Shown piece after piece: positions 23,844 through 31,871 of a DNA stretch of 33,947 nt. Within the stretch, counting starts at the first letter, position 1. Every line of letters begins with the position of its first letter. The DNA lies in contig CAISJD010000034.1 of the NCBI GenBank assembly GCA_903885605.1, positions 1 through 33,947 on the forward strand, read 5' to 3'. The notes under the pieces were generated by a model. It was not told the origin of the DNA, made no database searches, and worked only from the letters and a program-made list of their open reading frames with translations. This DNA is from an uncultured Chthonomonas sp. (lineage in GTDB: Bacteria; Armatimonadota; Chthonomonadetes; Chthonomonadales; CAJBBX01). The translations under genes were made by a program, and so were the position numbers.

Positions 23844-26261
23844 ATGCAAGGTCACCAGCCTGCGCTGTTCGCCCTGGTCGCTCTGGCGTTCATGCTCTCC
23901 GCCGCGGCCGTGGGCGCCGCGCCGGATGCTCGGATCGGCAACCGCGCGCTCTCGCTCGGGTTTAACCGGGCCACGGGCGCCCTCACCAGCGCCCGCAACC
24001 TGGCCACCGGCGACGAGTACCTGAAGGGCCCCGGCGGCCCGGGCAACCCCTTCCTCATCCACGTGGACCCCACCGTGGTCCCGCAGGCGGCCTCCAACCC
24101 CGGCTGGTGGTCGGGCGCCGTCGAGGAGGACCTGGGCGGACTGGTGGTCACCCCCGCCGCCTGCGCGATAACCTCGCTGGAGCGGAAGGCCACTGCGGCC
24201 AACGACGCGCTGACGCTGGTCTCGGAACACCGCGGCACGGGCCTCCGCATGCGGCTGACCATGAAGGCGCCGGCCGGAGCCTCCTACGCCGACCTGACGC
24301 TGACGGTCACCAACACGGGCCGCGCGCCGCACACGGTCGTCACGGCCTTCCCGCACCTCAACGGCCTGAGCCTTGGGCCCGACCGCGAGAGCAACGTGGG
24401 CCTCATGCAGGCGAGCTACGGCACGCCCGACGTGAAGGGCTGGGGCAACTTCGGCGGATGGTACGGGCGCGAGGTGAGCATGCAGTGGCAGGCCGCCTAC
24501 GAGCCGAAGCTGAACGAGGGCGTGGGCCTCATCGTCATGGACGCGGAGACTTGCCCCAAGCTGATCCGGCGGGCCCCCGGCGGCGTGCTCTCGACGCTCT
24601 ACTACCCCGGCACGCCGCTGGCGCCGGGCGCGTCGCACACCTACCCCACGGCCCGGCTGGTGATCCACCGCGGCGACTGGCGCGTCACGGCGCAGCTCTA
24701 CCGTGCCTGGTTCGGCAGCGCCTTCAAGCCCCACCCGGCGCCGTCGTGGCTGCGGCAGGTGGACATGTACTGCGGGACCTGGATCCCTGCCGCCGAGGCC
24801 GTGGCGAAGAACAAGGCCGAGGACCCGACCAACGCCTTCACCTCCTACGAGCGGATGCCCCTGCTCTACCGCGACAGCACCTATGACCTCTGCGAATGGG
24901 CCATGTACAACCAGGGCGTGCAGGACGACCCGGCCAGCTACGGCCCCTACATGGGCGACGGGACCTACTACTTCCGGTCGGACCTGGGAGGCCCGACGGC
25001 CATGCGCGAGGGCGTCCGCAGGCTCCACGCCATGGGCCGGCGCATCATGTTCTATGTGGCGGGAAACTCCATCCTGCGCAACAGCGCCGTGCTGAAGGGG
25101 CAGAACGCCGACGACTGGATGCTCATGGACCGGCCCGGCAAGGGGTACGACATCGGCTACCCCAACGGCTTCTCCGTCTGCCCCGGCTACGGGCCGTGGC
25201 AGGAGCAGATGGCCCGCACCGCCCGGCGCATCCTGGCCGAGAGCGGAGCCGACGGCATCCGGCTGGACGAGATGGCCTCCTTCGTGCCCTGCTTCAACCC
25301 GGCCCACAAGCACGCCAACCCCTACGACTCCGTGCGCTGGATGCGGGAGCTGACCCGCAAGGTCCGTGCCGCCATGGACGAGGTGAACCGCGACGCCATC
25401 CTCCTCACCGAGGGGCCGCTGGACGCCGTGCACGAGTCCTGCAACGGTGCGCTGCAGATGTTCCAGCCCGGCTACGGCATCGACTCCATGCGCGTGGCCG
25501 TGCCGTCGCTGATCGGCATGGCGTACCACCCCGGAGCCGTGGAGGGCGCGCTGAACGGCTGGATCGGCGGCAAGACGCAGGCCCGGCGCCAGACCTGGCC
25601 CTGGGAGCATCGCGGCCTCGGCGGCAAGCCCGCCTGGTACGCCGAGGGCGGCGGCCCGGAGACGCGCTGGCACGAGCTGCGGGCGAGCTTCGTCGAGGCC
25701 ATCGTGGACGGCTTGCCCGGTGCGGAGGATGCCGTGGCGGCAGGCGAGCCGCGCTGGATCGGGCGCATCTGGAAGGGCAAGCAGTACTGGCTCGTGGTGG
25801 GCGCGACGCTGGACGCCTCTCCGCTGAAGGCGCCGATCACCGTGCGCGTCCCCGGACTGCAAGCGTCGGTGAAGCAGGGCATGGAGATCGACGCCGTCAC
25901 GCTGGAGGCGCGTCCGGTGACGGTCCAGCGCGTGGCGGGCGTGGCGGAGGTGACGCTGCAGTCGGCCTTCTCGGCGCTCTGGCTGCCCCATCCCGGCTGC
26001 CCGCCCATGGCGCAGGCCTCCCTATCGAAGGCATCGGTGAAGCGCGGTGAGACGCTGGAGGTCGAGATCACCCCGAGCCGCCGCGTGGGCGCCGCCGCGA
26101 TCACGGTCACCTGCCCGGGCCTGGCCGCCGCGCCCATGGCCGCCACGCTGCCCGGCCGAGTGACGCTGCGCATCCCGGCAGACGCGCTGCCGGGCCTCTA
26201 CGCGCTGCGGGTGGAGGGCGAGTGCCTTCCCGCCAAGCGCTGGGTGCGCGTGCTGCCGTAG
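23844..26261 (+). CDS. Exported DUF6259-like glycoside hydrolase
   Basis: The start is the ATG at 23844, 6 bases after GGGAGGT. The 805-residue protein has a signal peptide (ALFALVALAFMLSAAAVGAA). An N-terminal beta-supersandwich (about 25-290) is seen, with RIGNRALSLGFNRATGALTS. A central TIM-barrel (about 300-640) has GRRIMFYVAGN, ADGIRLDEMASF with D475 and E476, and ILLTEGPLDAVHE as likely catalytic strands. C-terminal beta-domains follow. The architecture matches uncharacterised glycosidases related to GH36/GH97-like sandwich-plus-barrel enzymes, often labelled DUF6259. The substrate is unknown. It probably forms an operon with the following propeller gene, 23 bases downstream. Confidence 0.7.
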   Translation: MQGHQPALFALVALAFMLSAAAVGAAPDARIGNRALSLGFNRATGALTSARNLATGDEYLKGPGGPGNPFLIHVDPTVVPQAASNPGWWSGAVEEDLGGLVVTPAACAITSLERKATAANDALTLVSEHRGTGLRMRLTMKAPAGASYADLTLTVTNTGRAPHTVVTAFPHLNGLSLGPDRESNVGLMQASYGTPDVKGWGNFGGWYGREVSMQWQAAYEPKLNEGVGLIVMDAETCPKLIRRAPGGVLSTLYYPGTPLAPGASHTYPTARLVIHRGDWRVTAQLYRAWFGSAFKPHPAPSWLRQVDMYCGTWIPAAEAVAKNKAEDPTNAFTSYERMPLLYRDSTYDLCEWAMYNQGVQDDPASYGPYMGDGTYYFRSDLGGPTAMREGVRRLHAMGRRIMFYVAGNSILRNSAVLKGQNADDWMLMDRPGKGYDIGYPNGFSVCPGYGPWQEQMARTARRILAESGADGIRLDEMASFVPCFNPAHKHANPYDSVRWMRELTRKVRAAMDEVNRDAILLTEGPLDAVHESCNGALQMFQPGYGIDSMRVAVPSLIGMAYHPGAVEGALNGWIGGKTQARRQTWPWEHRGLGGKPAWYAEGGGPETRWHELRASFVEAIVDGLPGAEDAVAAGEPRWIGRIWKGKQYWLVVGATLDASPLKAPITVRVPGLQASVKQGMEIDAVTLEARPVTVQRVAGVAEVTLQSAFSALWLPHPGCPPMAQASLSKASVKRGETLEVEITPSRRVGAAAITVTCPGLAAAPMAATLPGRVTLRIPADALPGLYALRVEGECLPAKRWVRVLP

Positions 26262-26284
26262 GAGCGGGAGCGAGGGGGAGCAGG

Positions 26285-27247
26285 ATGCCGACGGACAACC
26301 TGCCGGGCCGGGGCGCCGCCGCCCTGGCCTGGTTTGAGGCGAACAGGGGCTGCTTCGATACCTGGCAGGTGGTGGCGAACCCGGACCATGACGAAGCCGA
26401 GTGGTGGGCCGGGGCGCCCTCGGTGGCTCGGGACGCCCAGGGCGTCTTCTGGCTTGCCTGCCGCATGCGCACGGCCAACGACCGGCTCGGCAGGCGCGGC
26501 TATGAGGTACGCATCTTCCGCAGCGAGGAGGGCGAGGAGTGGACGCACGTCCACTCCATCCGCCGCGAGGAGGCGCCCATCGCCGGGTTTGAGCGGCCCG
26601 CGCTGCTCCTCGACCCGGCCACGGGGCGCTTCAGCCTCTACGCCTGCGGCCCGGTGGACGAGGTCTGGTGCATCCTGCGGTTCGACGACGCCGACCGGCC
26701 CGACCGGTTCGTGCCGAGTAGCTGCCGCACGGTCATCGCCCCGCTGGGCCCCGGCCTGCCCACAGGCTACAAGGACCCCTTCGTGCTGTCGGCCGGCGAC
26801 CGGCGGCGGCTCTTCACCATCGGCATCCACGAGTTTGAGCAGGTCTACGCCTTCGCAAGCGACGACGGCGAGGCGTGGCAGCCCGTCGGCAACCCGGCGG
26901 CGTCGATCCTGCCCCTGGCGGGCTGGCACACCCACGCCGTGCGGCCCGCCTGCGCGCTGCCGGCCTTCGGGGGCCATCTCTTCATCTATGAGGGATCCGA
27001 CGCCGCTTGGCCGGACCCCAGCTACAACATCTCCACGGGCCTGGCCTGGACACCCGACCTGCAGACGCTCACCGACCTGACGCCCGACGCCCCCGCCCTC
27101 CGAAGCCCAACGCCGGGGCGGCTCCACGCCTGGCGCTACTCGCACTGGCTGCGCGTGGGCGGCGAGGTATGGGTCTTCGCCGAGGTCAGCAAGCCCAACT
27201 CCGCGCACGAGACCCGCCTCTTCAAGCTGCCCGCGCCGCCGGGGTAG
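26285..27247 (+). CDS. Beta-propeller protein related to GH32/43/130 clans
   Basis: The ATG at 26285 follows a purine-rich GAGGGGGAGCAGG stretch and gives a 320-residue protein without a signal peptide. The blades read as WWAGAPSVARDAQGVFWLAC, YEVRIFRSEEGEEWTHV, ERPALLLDPATGRFSLYACG, GYKDPFVLSAG, QVYAFASDDGEAWQPVG, GHLFIYEGSDAAWPDP and a closing VGGEVWVFAEVSKPN. The repeated aromatic blade edges and a KDP motif are typical of five-bladed propeller hydrolases. Catalytic acids cannot be placed securely. Its cytoplasmic location beside an exported hydrolase suggests it handles the imported product, but a non-catalytic role is possible. Confidence 0.65.
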   Translation: MPTDNLPGRGAAALAWFEANRGCFDTWQVVANPDHDEAEWWAGAPSVARDAQGVFWLACRMRTANDRLGRRGYEVRIFRSEEGEEWTHVHSIRREEAPIAGFERPALLLDPATGRFSLYACGPVDEVWCILRFDDADRPDRFVPSSCRTVIAPLGPGLPTGYKDPFVLSAGDRRRLFTIGIHEFEQVYAFASDDGEAWQPVGNPAASILPLAGWHTHAVRPACALPAFGGHLFIYEGSDAAWPDPSYNISTGLAWTPDLQTLTDLTPDAPALRSPTPGRLHAWRYSHWLRVGGEVWVFAEVSKPNSAHETRLFKLPAPPG

Positions 27248-27281
27248 CCGGGCGGAGGGTGGCGGGAAGCGGCCGCAAAGG

Positions 27282-27287
27282 TACAAT
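27282..27287 (+). promoter_or_regulatory. -10 element of the ATPase/TOPRIM cassette
   Basis: GGTACAAT ends 6 bases before the ATG at 27294. Transcription would start at or within a base of the start codon, so the message is probably leaderless; no Shine-Dalgarno is present and no clear -35 is seen. Confidence 0.45.
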
Positions 27288-27293
27288 CCCACC

Positions 27294-28442
27294 ATGATCC
27301 GACGCCTGTACATACACAACTACCGGTGCCTCGTGAACCTGGAGGCGCCCCTGGCGGACCGGCAGAGCCTCCTGCTCGTGGGCCGAAACGGCTCGGGCAA
27401 GACGGCCCTGATTGACGCCGTCTCGACCTTGCGCAGCATCGGACGCGGGGTGAACCGGGTCGGCGACCTGGTAAGGGTCAGCGACCTCGTCCGATTCGGC
27501 GCGGGGGAGGATGCAGAGGCGCAGAGGCGCATGCGGCTTGAGATAGAGGCTGCCCTCCCGACTGGTGTTGTTGCCACCTACTCGCTGGCATTGGAGTTGC
27601 CGCCGGGGTTCCGTGAGCTCCGCGTGGCCGACGAGGCACTGACCGTCGATGGCTCCGAGGTGTTCCGACGCCAGTCATCTGATGTCACATTCGAGCGAAG
27701 ACCGGGGCATCAGGCGTCATTCCCCATCGACTGGCATCAGGTCGCCTTGCCGATCATGCAGGCGCAGGGAGCCGACCACCCGCTGGACCAGTTCCGTCAC
27801 TGGATGCGGTCCATCCTTGTACTGCATCCGGTACCCTCGCTCATGGGCAGTGAGTCGACGGCCGGAACGCTTGACCCGGATAGCTCTTGCGCCAACTTCG
27901 CGGCCTGGTTCCGTGAGGTGATCTCCCAGTTTCCGGCCGCCTACGCCCCCTTCGTCGAGTACCTGCGCGAGGTGTTACCAGACCTGGAGTCTGTCCAGAA
28001 CCGCGCCGTGGGCGCTGATGCCCGCAGCCTTGAGTTCGTGTTTGGCGCCGATAGGGGTGAGCGGTTATCGATCCCGCTGGGCGAGCTTTCGGACGGGGAG
28101 AAGTGCCTCGCCGTTGCCGCGCTGGTGGTTGCCCTGAGCAAGGCGGTGAGCCCGCGTGTATGCCTGTGGGACGAGCCGGATAACTTCATCGGCATTGCCG
28201 AGGTCGGCCACCTCGTCATGTCGCTGCGCCGCAACCTCCGCAACGGCGGGCAGTTCATCGCAACCTCGCACAACCCTGAGGCGATCCGCCGCTTCTCGGA
28301 CGAGAACACGCGGCTCATGACGCGCACCGGGCACCTGGAGCCGGCACGCCTGCGACCGGTGTCGGAGCTCGGCCTGAAAGGCGACCTGGCGGACTGCCTC
28401 GCCCGCGGCGGCGAAGTCGAGGCCCGGGGCGAGGCATCGTGA
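27294..28442 (+). CDS. AAA family ATPase (OLD/SMC-like) of a second putative defence pair
   Basis: The 382-residue ATPase starts MIRRLYIHNYRCLVNLE, the common RecF/OLD-type opening. Walker A is GRNGSGKT (30-37); the signature is L265-SDGEK-270; Walker B is VCLWDEPD with D293 and E294; the H-loop is ATSHNPE with H326. The insertion between Walker A and signature is short, and there is no fused nuclease. It overlaps its partner by 4 bases (GTGA). The arrangement resembles systems in which an ATPase is paired with a separate TOPRIM-type protein (AriA/AriB of PARIS, AbiL). It is unrelated in detail to the ATPase at 3909-5318. Chromosomal housekeeping is possible but less likely given the partner. 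Confidence 0.8.
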   Translation: MIRRLYIHNYRCLVNLEAPLADRQSLLLVGRNGSGKTALIDAVSTLRSIGRGVNRVGDLVRVSDLVRFGAGEDAEAQRRMRLEIEAALPTGVVATYSLALELPPGFRELRVADEALTVDGSEVFRRQSSDVTFERRPGHQASFPIDWHQVALPIMQAQGADHPLDQFRHWMRSILVLHPVPSLMGSESTAGTLDPDSSCANFAAWFREVISQFPAAYAPFVEYLREVLPDLESVQNRAVGADARSLEFVFGADRGERLSIPLGELSDGEKCLAVAALVVALSKAVSPRVCLWDEPDNFIGIAEVGHLVMSLRRNLRNGGQFIATSHNPEAIRRFSDENTRLMTRTGHLEPARLRPVSELGLKGDLADCLARGGEVEARGEAS

Positions 28443-28942
28443 ACCGCGAGCGTCCCCATGTGCTGATCCTGCCGGAGGACGCGGCGAACCGCGACATCGC
28501 CAACGGCTTCGCGCTCGACGTCGATCATGAACGGGCGCTGCAGGTTCTGCCCGTGCAACGGGGCTGGACGAACGTTCGTGATGCGCTGCAACAGACCTTT
28601 GTGCCCGAGCTTCGTCGATATCGGTGCGCCCACCTGGTGGCCCTGATCGACTTCGACAGCCGGCCCGACAGGCGTATGTTGTTCACCGACGAACTGGCAT
28701 TGCCCGCCGACATCGCGGAGCGGGTCTTCATTGCCGGCGCACTCACAGAGGTCGAGGACCTGCGGCGTAGCCTCGTGAGCCGCCATCTGATAAGCCCGAA
28801 CACGCTTGAGGGCATCGGAGAGGCCCTCGCCGAGGAGTGCCGGACGGGCAGCTCCCTTGTGTGGGGCGACGAGTTGCTCACCCACAATGCCGTTAAGGTC
28901 GCCCGAATGCGCACGGCCCTCCGGCCGATCCTCTTCAACTAG
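28439..28942 (+). CDS. Small TOPRIM-like protein paired with an AAA ATPase
   Basis: The GTG start at 28439 lies in the overlap with the ATPase stop, so translation is coupled. The 167-residue product shows a strand-acid pattern like a TOPRIM fold: HVLILPEDAANRDIANGF with E13, then a strand LVALIDFDSRPDRR with D71-x-D73, then RVFIAGALTEVEDLRR. The C-terminal LLTHNAVKVARMRTALRPILF is predicted helical. TOPRIM domains in OLD-type systems cut or nick DNA or RNA using one Glu and a DxD pair. Here these residues are present in the right order and spacing. I recall this as a widespread but unnamed partner of AAA ATPases; the nuclease role is inferred. Confidence 0.65.
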   Translation: MNRERPHVLILPEDAANRDIANGFALDVDHERALQVLPVQRGWTNVRDALQQTFVPELRRYRCAHLVALIDFDSRPDRRMLFTDELALPADIAERVFIAGALTEVEDLRRSLVSRHLISPNTLEGIGEALAEECRTGSSLVWGDELLTHNAVKVARMRTALRPILFN

Positions 28943-28954
28943 CCGATTTGTCCC

Positions 28955-28968
28955 CCCGGCGCGCCGGG
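28955..28968. terminator. GC palindrome between convergent genes
   Basis: CCCGGCGCGCCGGG is a perfect 14-base palindrome, able to form a 5-bp hairpin with a 4-base loop. It lies 12 bases past the TOPRIM-like gene and 8 bases past the convergent cstA stop. It is too short and lacks a T-run, so the termination role is uncertain. Confidence 0.3.
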
Positions 28969-28976
28969 CTACGTCC

Positions 28977-30680
28977 TCAACCGGCAGTGCCTTCGCGAGC
29001 CTCCGGCGTAGCGCAGCGCAACGTCGAGGCCACCCGGATCGCCTCGATCACCAGCCAGACAGCCAGCGCCAGCAGGAGGATGCCCACCACGCCGGAAACG
29101 ATGACGTCCGGCTTGACCGCGCCCAGATTTCCGAGCCCCTGCGCGAACGGCAGGATCAGCAGCGCCAGCGACCAGAAGGTGACCACCAGCATGAAGAGCA
29201 TGGGGATCAGCGCCATCAGCGGGTTCCGGCCCGTCCGCGCCAGCCACATGGTGATCGCCAGGAGCGTAAGGCAGGCGAGGAGCTGGTTCGTGGTGCCGAA
29301 GACGGGCCAGGCCACGAGGTAGCCCTTCTCCTTGGTCAGCATGAGGAAGATGAGCGGCAGCACCAGCGTCGCCGCCGTGGCCGCCACACTGGCCGCCTTG
29401 GACCGGAGGCCCAGCAGCTCCTCCAGCACGTAGCGCCCCAGGCGGGTGCAGACGTCCAGCGTGTCATACACGAAGGTGGAGAAGGCCACCAGCGCGAACG
29501 AGAGTGCCAGGGTGTAGTCCACCCCAACCAGCCCCAGGTAGCGCGCCAGTCCGTTGGCATAGATGACGTTGGGATCCTTGCCCAGGGCCGGGTCGCCATG
29601 CTTGAGCATCATCACGGTGGCCAGCGCCAGAACCGCCACGCCGCCCTCCAGCACCATGGCTCCGTAGCCCACGGGCCGTGCGTCGCACTCGCGGTCCAGC
29701 TGCCTCGAAGTCGTGCCGGCGCTGACGATGCCGTGGAAGCCCGAGCAGGCCCCACAGGCCACTGTGATGAAGAGCGCCGGGATGACCAGCTTGCCCGTGT
29801 CCAGCCCCTTGAGCCCCTCCAGGTTAAACGCGGGGTAGTGCACCGCGAAGCCGCCGAAGAGCGCGCCCAGGAGCGCCACGGCCATGGTGAGGTAGAGGAA
29901 CCAGCCGCCGAGGTAGCCGCGAGGCTGCAGCAGGATCCACATCGGCATGAGCGCTGCCACGAAGCAGTAGGCCAGCAGGCCCACCTCCCACTGCTTCACG
30001 GTGATCGCCTGCATGCGCTGCGTCAGCTCCGCCGGCAGGGTCGTGCCCGCCCAGATCGCCACGAAGACGAGCGGAAGGCAGACCGCCGTGGCGAGCCAGA
30101 GCTTCACGCGGAAGCGGAACAGCGCCACACCCATGGCCACGCCGATCAGCAGGTAGAGGCCCGAGCTCACCGCCACGCCCGGACCCAGGGCGGTCTCGTT
30201 GGCGACCGTCTTGAAGGTCTGCGCCGTCACGTCCGTGAAGGCGATGATCACGTAGGTCAGCGTCAGCCAGACAAAGAGCAGGAAGAGCGTGCGCGAAGTG
30301 GGAGACATGTAGCGGCGCACGATCTCACCGATGGAGCTGGCGCGATGCCGGACCGAGGCCAGTAGAGCCGCGAAGTCGTGGACGCCGCCCACGAAGATGC
30401 AGCCCAAGACGATCCAGAGCAGCGCCGGAACCCAGCCGAACCAGATGCCCGCCAGGATCGGCCCGACGATGGGCCCCGCCGCCGCGATGGCCGAGAAGTG
30501 CTGCGCCATCAGCATGGAGGGCCCCGCGGGCACGAAGTCGACGCCGTCGCCCATGGTATGGGCGGGCGTGTTGCGCTCCTGCGAGAGGCCCATGCGGCCG
30601 CAGACCCACCGTCCGTAGGTCACGTAGCCCACGCCGAGCGCCAACAGCGAGAGAACGACCACCACGCTGACCAAGCTCAA
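28977..30680 (-). CDS. cstA: Carbon starvation protein CstA-family transporter
   Basis: A 567-residue membrane protein with about 16 hydrophobic helices. The family signature region is clear: RNTPAHTMGDGVDFVPAG, QHFSAIAAAGPIVGPILAG, FGWVPALLWIVLGCIFVGGV HDF, then GACSGFHGIVSAGTTSRQL and PVFGTTNQLLA. CstA proteins import pyruvate or peptides, often under carbon limitation. The length is below the about 700 residues of the E. coli protein and matches the shorter CstA form. The start is uncertain: TTG at 30680 follows a run of G and the protein then reads SLVSVVVVLSLLALGVGY. It is monocistronic and divergent from the HEPN gene; uptake of small carbon compounds fits the saprotrophic context. Confidence 0.9.
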   Translation of the reverse strand: MSLVSVVVVLSLLALGVGYVTYGRWVCGRMGLSQERNTPAHTMGDGVDFVPAGPSMLMAQHFSAIAAAGPIVGPILAGIWFGWVPALLWIVLGCIFVGGVHDFAALLASVRHRASSIGEIVRRYMSPTSRTLFLLFVWLTLTYVIIAFTDVTAQTFKTVANETALGPGVAVSSGLYLLIGVAMGVALFRFRVKLWLATAVCLPLVFVAIWAGTTLPAELTQRMQAITVKQWEVGLLAYCFVAALMPMWILLQPRGYLGGWFLYLTMAVALLGALFGGFAVHYPAFNLEGLKGLDTGKLVIPALFITVACGACSGFHGIVSAGTTSRQLDRECDARPVGYGAMVLEGGVAVLALATVMMLKHGDPALGKDPNVIYANGLARYLGLVGVDYTLALSFALVAFSTFVYDTLDVCTRLGRYVLEELLGLRSKAASVAATAATLVLPLIFLMLTKEKGYLVAWPVFGTTNQLLACLTLLAITMWLARTGRNPLMALIPMLFMLVVTFWSLALLILPFAQGLGNLGAVKPDVIVSGVVGILLLALAVWLVIEAIRVASTLRCATPEAREGTAG

Positions 30681-30785
30681 GCCCCCCTGCCCCCAGGATT
30701 CCCGCCGCCCGATGCCCAGAGCCGAGTACGTACTGTACCCAATGCGACCCCGTCGAGGGATAGGCGGCGCCGGCTGAGCAAAAGG

Positions 30786-30791
30786 TATAGT
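30786..30791 (+). promoter_or_regulatory. -10 element of the HEPN pair
   Basis: GGTATAGT ends 5 bases before the ATG at 30797, with no Shine-Dalgarno and no obvious -35. This again implies a leaderless message, as for the ATPase/TOPRIM pair and the LacI gene. Confidence 0.45.
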
Positions 30792-30796
30792 GACGT

Positions 30797-31213
30797 ATGG
30801 ACAATGTTGATCGCCAATCGGTGAGTGATGCTTGGAGCGAAGCCGCCCAGGATGCCCTCAATGCTGCCCGGGAACTCAAGGAACGCGCGCACTATCGAAG
30901 CAGCGTGAGCCGGGCCTACTATGCCGCGTATGCGTTCCTGGCGGCGGCCATGGTCGCCAAGCCCGGGGTCTCATTCGCTGACGGGCGTGACGGGCCACAA
31001 CATGGATCGCTCCCCGATCTTGTCAAGAGCCATTTGGCCGGCGATCTGGGCAGGCGGATCCTTTGGAACGTGCGCACGAGCATTACAGCGCTCTATGAGG
31101 CCAGGCTCGTAGCAGACTACAGGCCCAGGGTGTTCGTGAACAGGGATGTAGCCACCGATGCGCTCAGGCGCGCCGGCGCGATCGCCAACGCGGTGAAGAG
31201 GGACTCGCCATGA
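30797..31213 (+). CDS. HEPN-domain protein (UPF0332/COG1895-like)
   Basis: The 138-residue helical protein has the HEPN core HYRSSVSRAYYAAYAFLAA (residues 32-50), a central HGSLPDLVKSHL segment (69-80) and the closing LYEARLVADYRP motif (99-110), which is diagnostic for the UPF0332 branch. These proteins usually pair with a minimal nucleotidyltransferase in toxin-antitoxin modules. Here the partner, overlapping by 4 bases (ATGA), is a different 175-residue protein. The canonical RNase motif R-x4-6-H is only loosely matched by R64-x4-H69, in a probable loop, so RNase activity is uncertain. The start ATG directly follows a -10-like element. It is a possible toxin or a substrate-binding helper. 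Confidence 0.75.
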   Translation: MDNVDRQSVSDAWSEAAQDALNAARELKERAHYRSSVSRAYYAAYAFLAAAMVAKPGVSFADGRDGPQHGSLPDLVKSHLAGDLGRRILWNVRTSITALYEARLVADYRPRVFVNRDVATDALRRAGAIANAVKRDSP

Positions 31214-31737
31214 CATCCGCTACCCATACAGACCTGACGACCGAGCAGATGGAGAGGCTGACCGCTGCCATCAACTCGACGCTGACCGGCGACCTTGCCG
31301 CTGAGGTCGTGCCTGATGCGGTGGTGCGGCGCAATGGCGACCTGCTGGTGCCCGTGAGGCCCCTCGCATACCCCGAGCGGATGTTCCCGTTCCTGGAGGG
31401 CCTCGCCGTAGCCGAAATCAGCCTGCGCGACGCCGGAATTGCCGTCCAGCTCCAACCGGACTTCCGGCAGCGCGAGTTGGTGATCGCCTGGAAGGAGGCC
31501 AACGGCGTCTGCAGCTACTGGCCTGCTTACCTCTCCGAGGACCGTGCCGAACTGCGCGACCTGGCGGAGACGATGCCTGATGCGTCGGCGGACCTCGAAT
31601 CGGCAAGGTACAAGACATACGCCTACGATGACGCCGAGGACCTCCTCGATGCGCTGAAGCGCGCCAGGGAGCGTTACCCGGAGGTCGACTTCAGCCGCAT
31701 CGGTGTGCCGGAGGCCACGACACCGGCCGCCGCGTAG
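31210..31737 (+). CDS. Unrecognised partner of the HEPN protein
   Basis: I do not recognise this 175-residue protein. It is soluble and acidic, with no signal peptide or membrane segment. The middle (PERMFPFLEGLAVAEISLRD, IAVQLQPDF, LVIAWKEANGVCSYWPAYL) looks alpha/beta, and the C-terminal third (AYDDAEDLLDALKRARERYP) is helical, followed by an Ala/Thr/Pro tail. It lacks the GS-x-DxD motif of nucleotidyltransferase antitoxins. The 4-base overlap with the HEPN gene indicates co-translation in a fixed ratio, as in toxin-antitoxin pairs. An antitoxin or regulatory subunit role is an inference from arrangement only. Confidence 0.65.
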   Translation: MTSATHTDLTTEQMERLTAAINSTLTGDLAAEVVPDAVVRRNGDLLVPVRPLAYPERMFPFLEGLAVAEISLRDAGIAVQLQPDFRQRELVIAWKEANGVCSYWPAYLSEDRAELRDLAETMPDASADLESARYKTYAYDDAEDLLDALKRARERYPEVDFSRIGVPEATTPAAA

Positions 31738-31754
31738 CCCGCGACAGGGCCGCC

Positions 31755-31774
31755 ACCCAGGTAGCAGCCTGGGT
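31755..31774 (+). terminator. Hairpin after the HEPN pair
   Basis: ACCCAGG at 31755-31761 pairs with CCTGGGT at 31768-31774 across a 6-base loop, 18 bases after the stop codon. It is followed by CTGGTG rather than a T-run. Confidence 0.4.
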
Positions 31775-31871
31775 CTGGTGACGCTGACAACCGCTACTCG
31801 CCCGCGCCACAGCAGGAATGCCCGCCCTCTGCGCCGAAGGTTGCCCCATCAGCCCCGCCACGGAGGCAACC

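Noticed and set aside
23817-25991. A 724-codon antisense frame opposite the DUF6259-like gene
   Set aside because: Composition is low-complexity (His, Arg, Gly, Val) and no motif is readable; the sense gene is well supported.
30797-31213. Confident RNase toxin call for the HEPN protein
   Set aside because: The only R-x4-H match (R64/H69) falls in a probable loop rather than the catalytic helix position.
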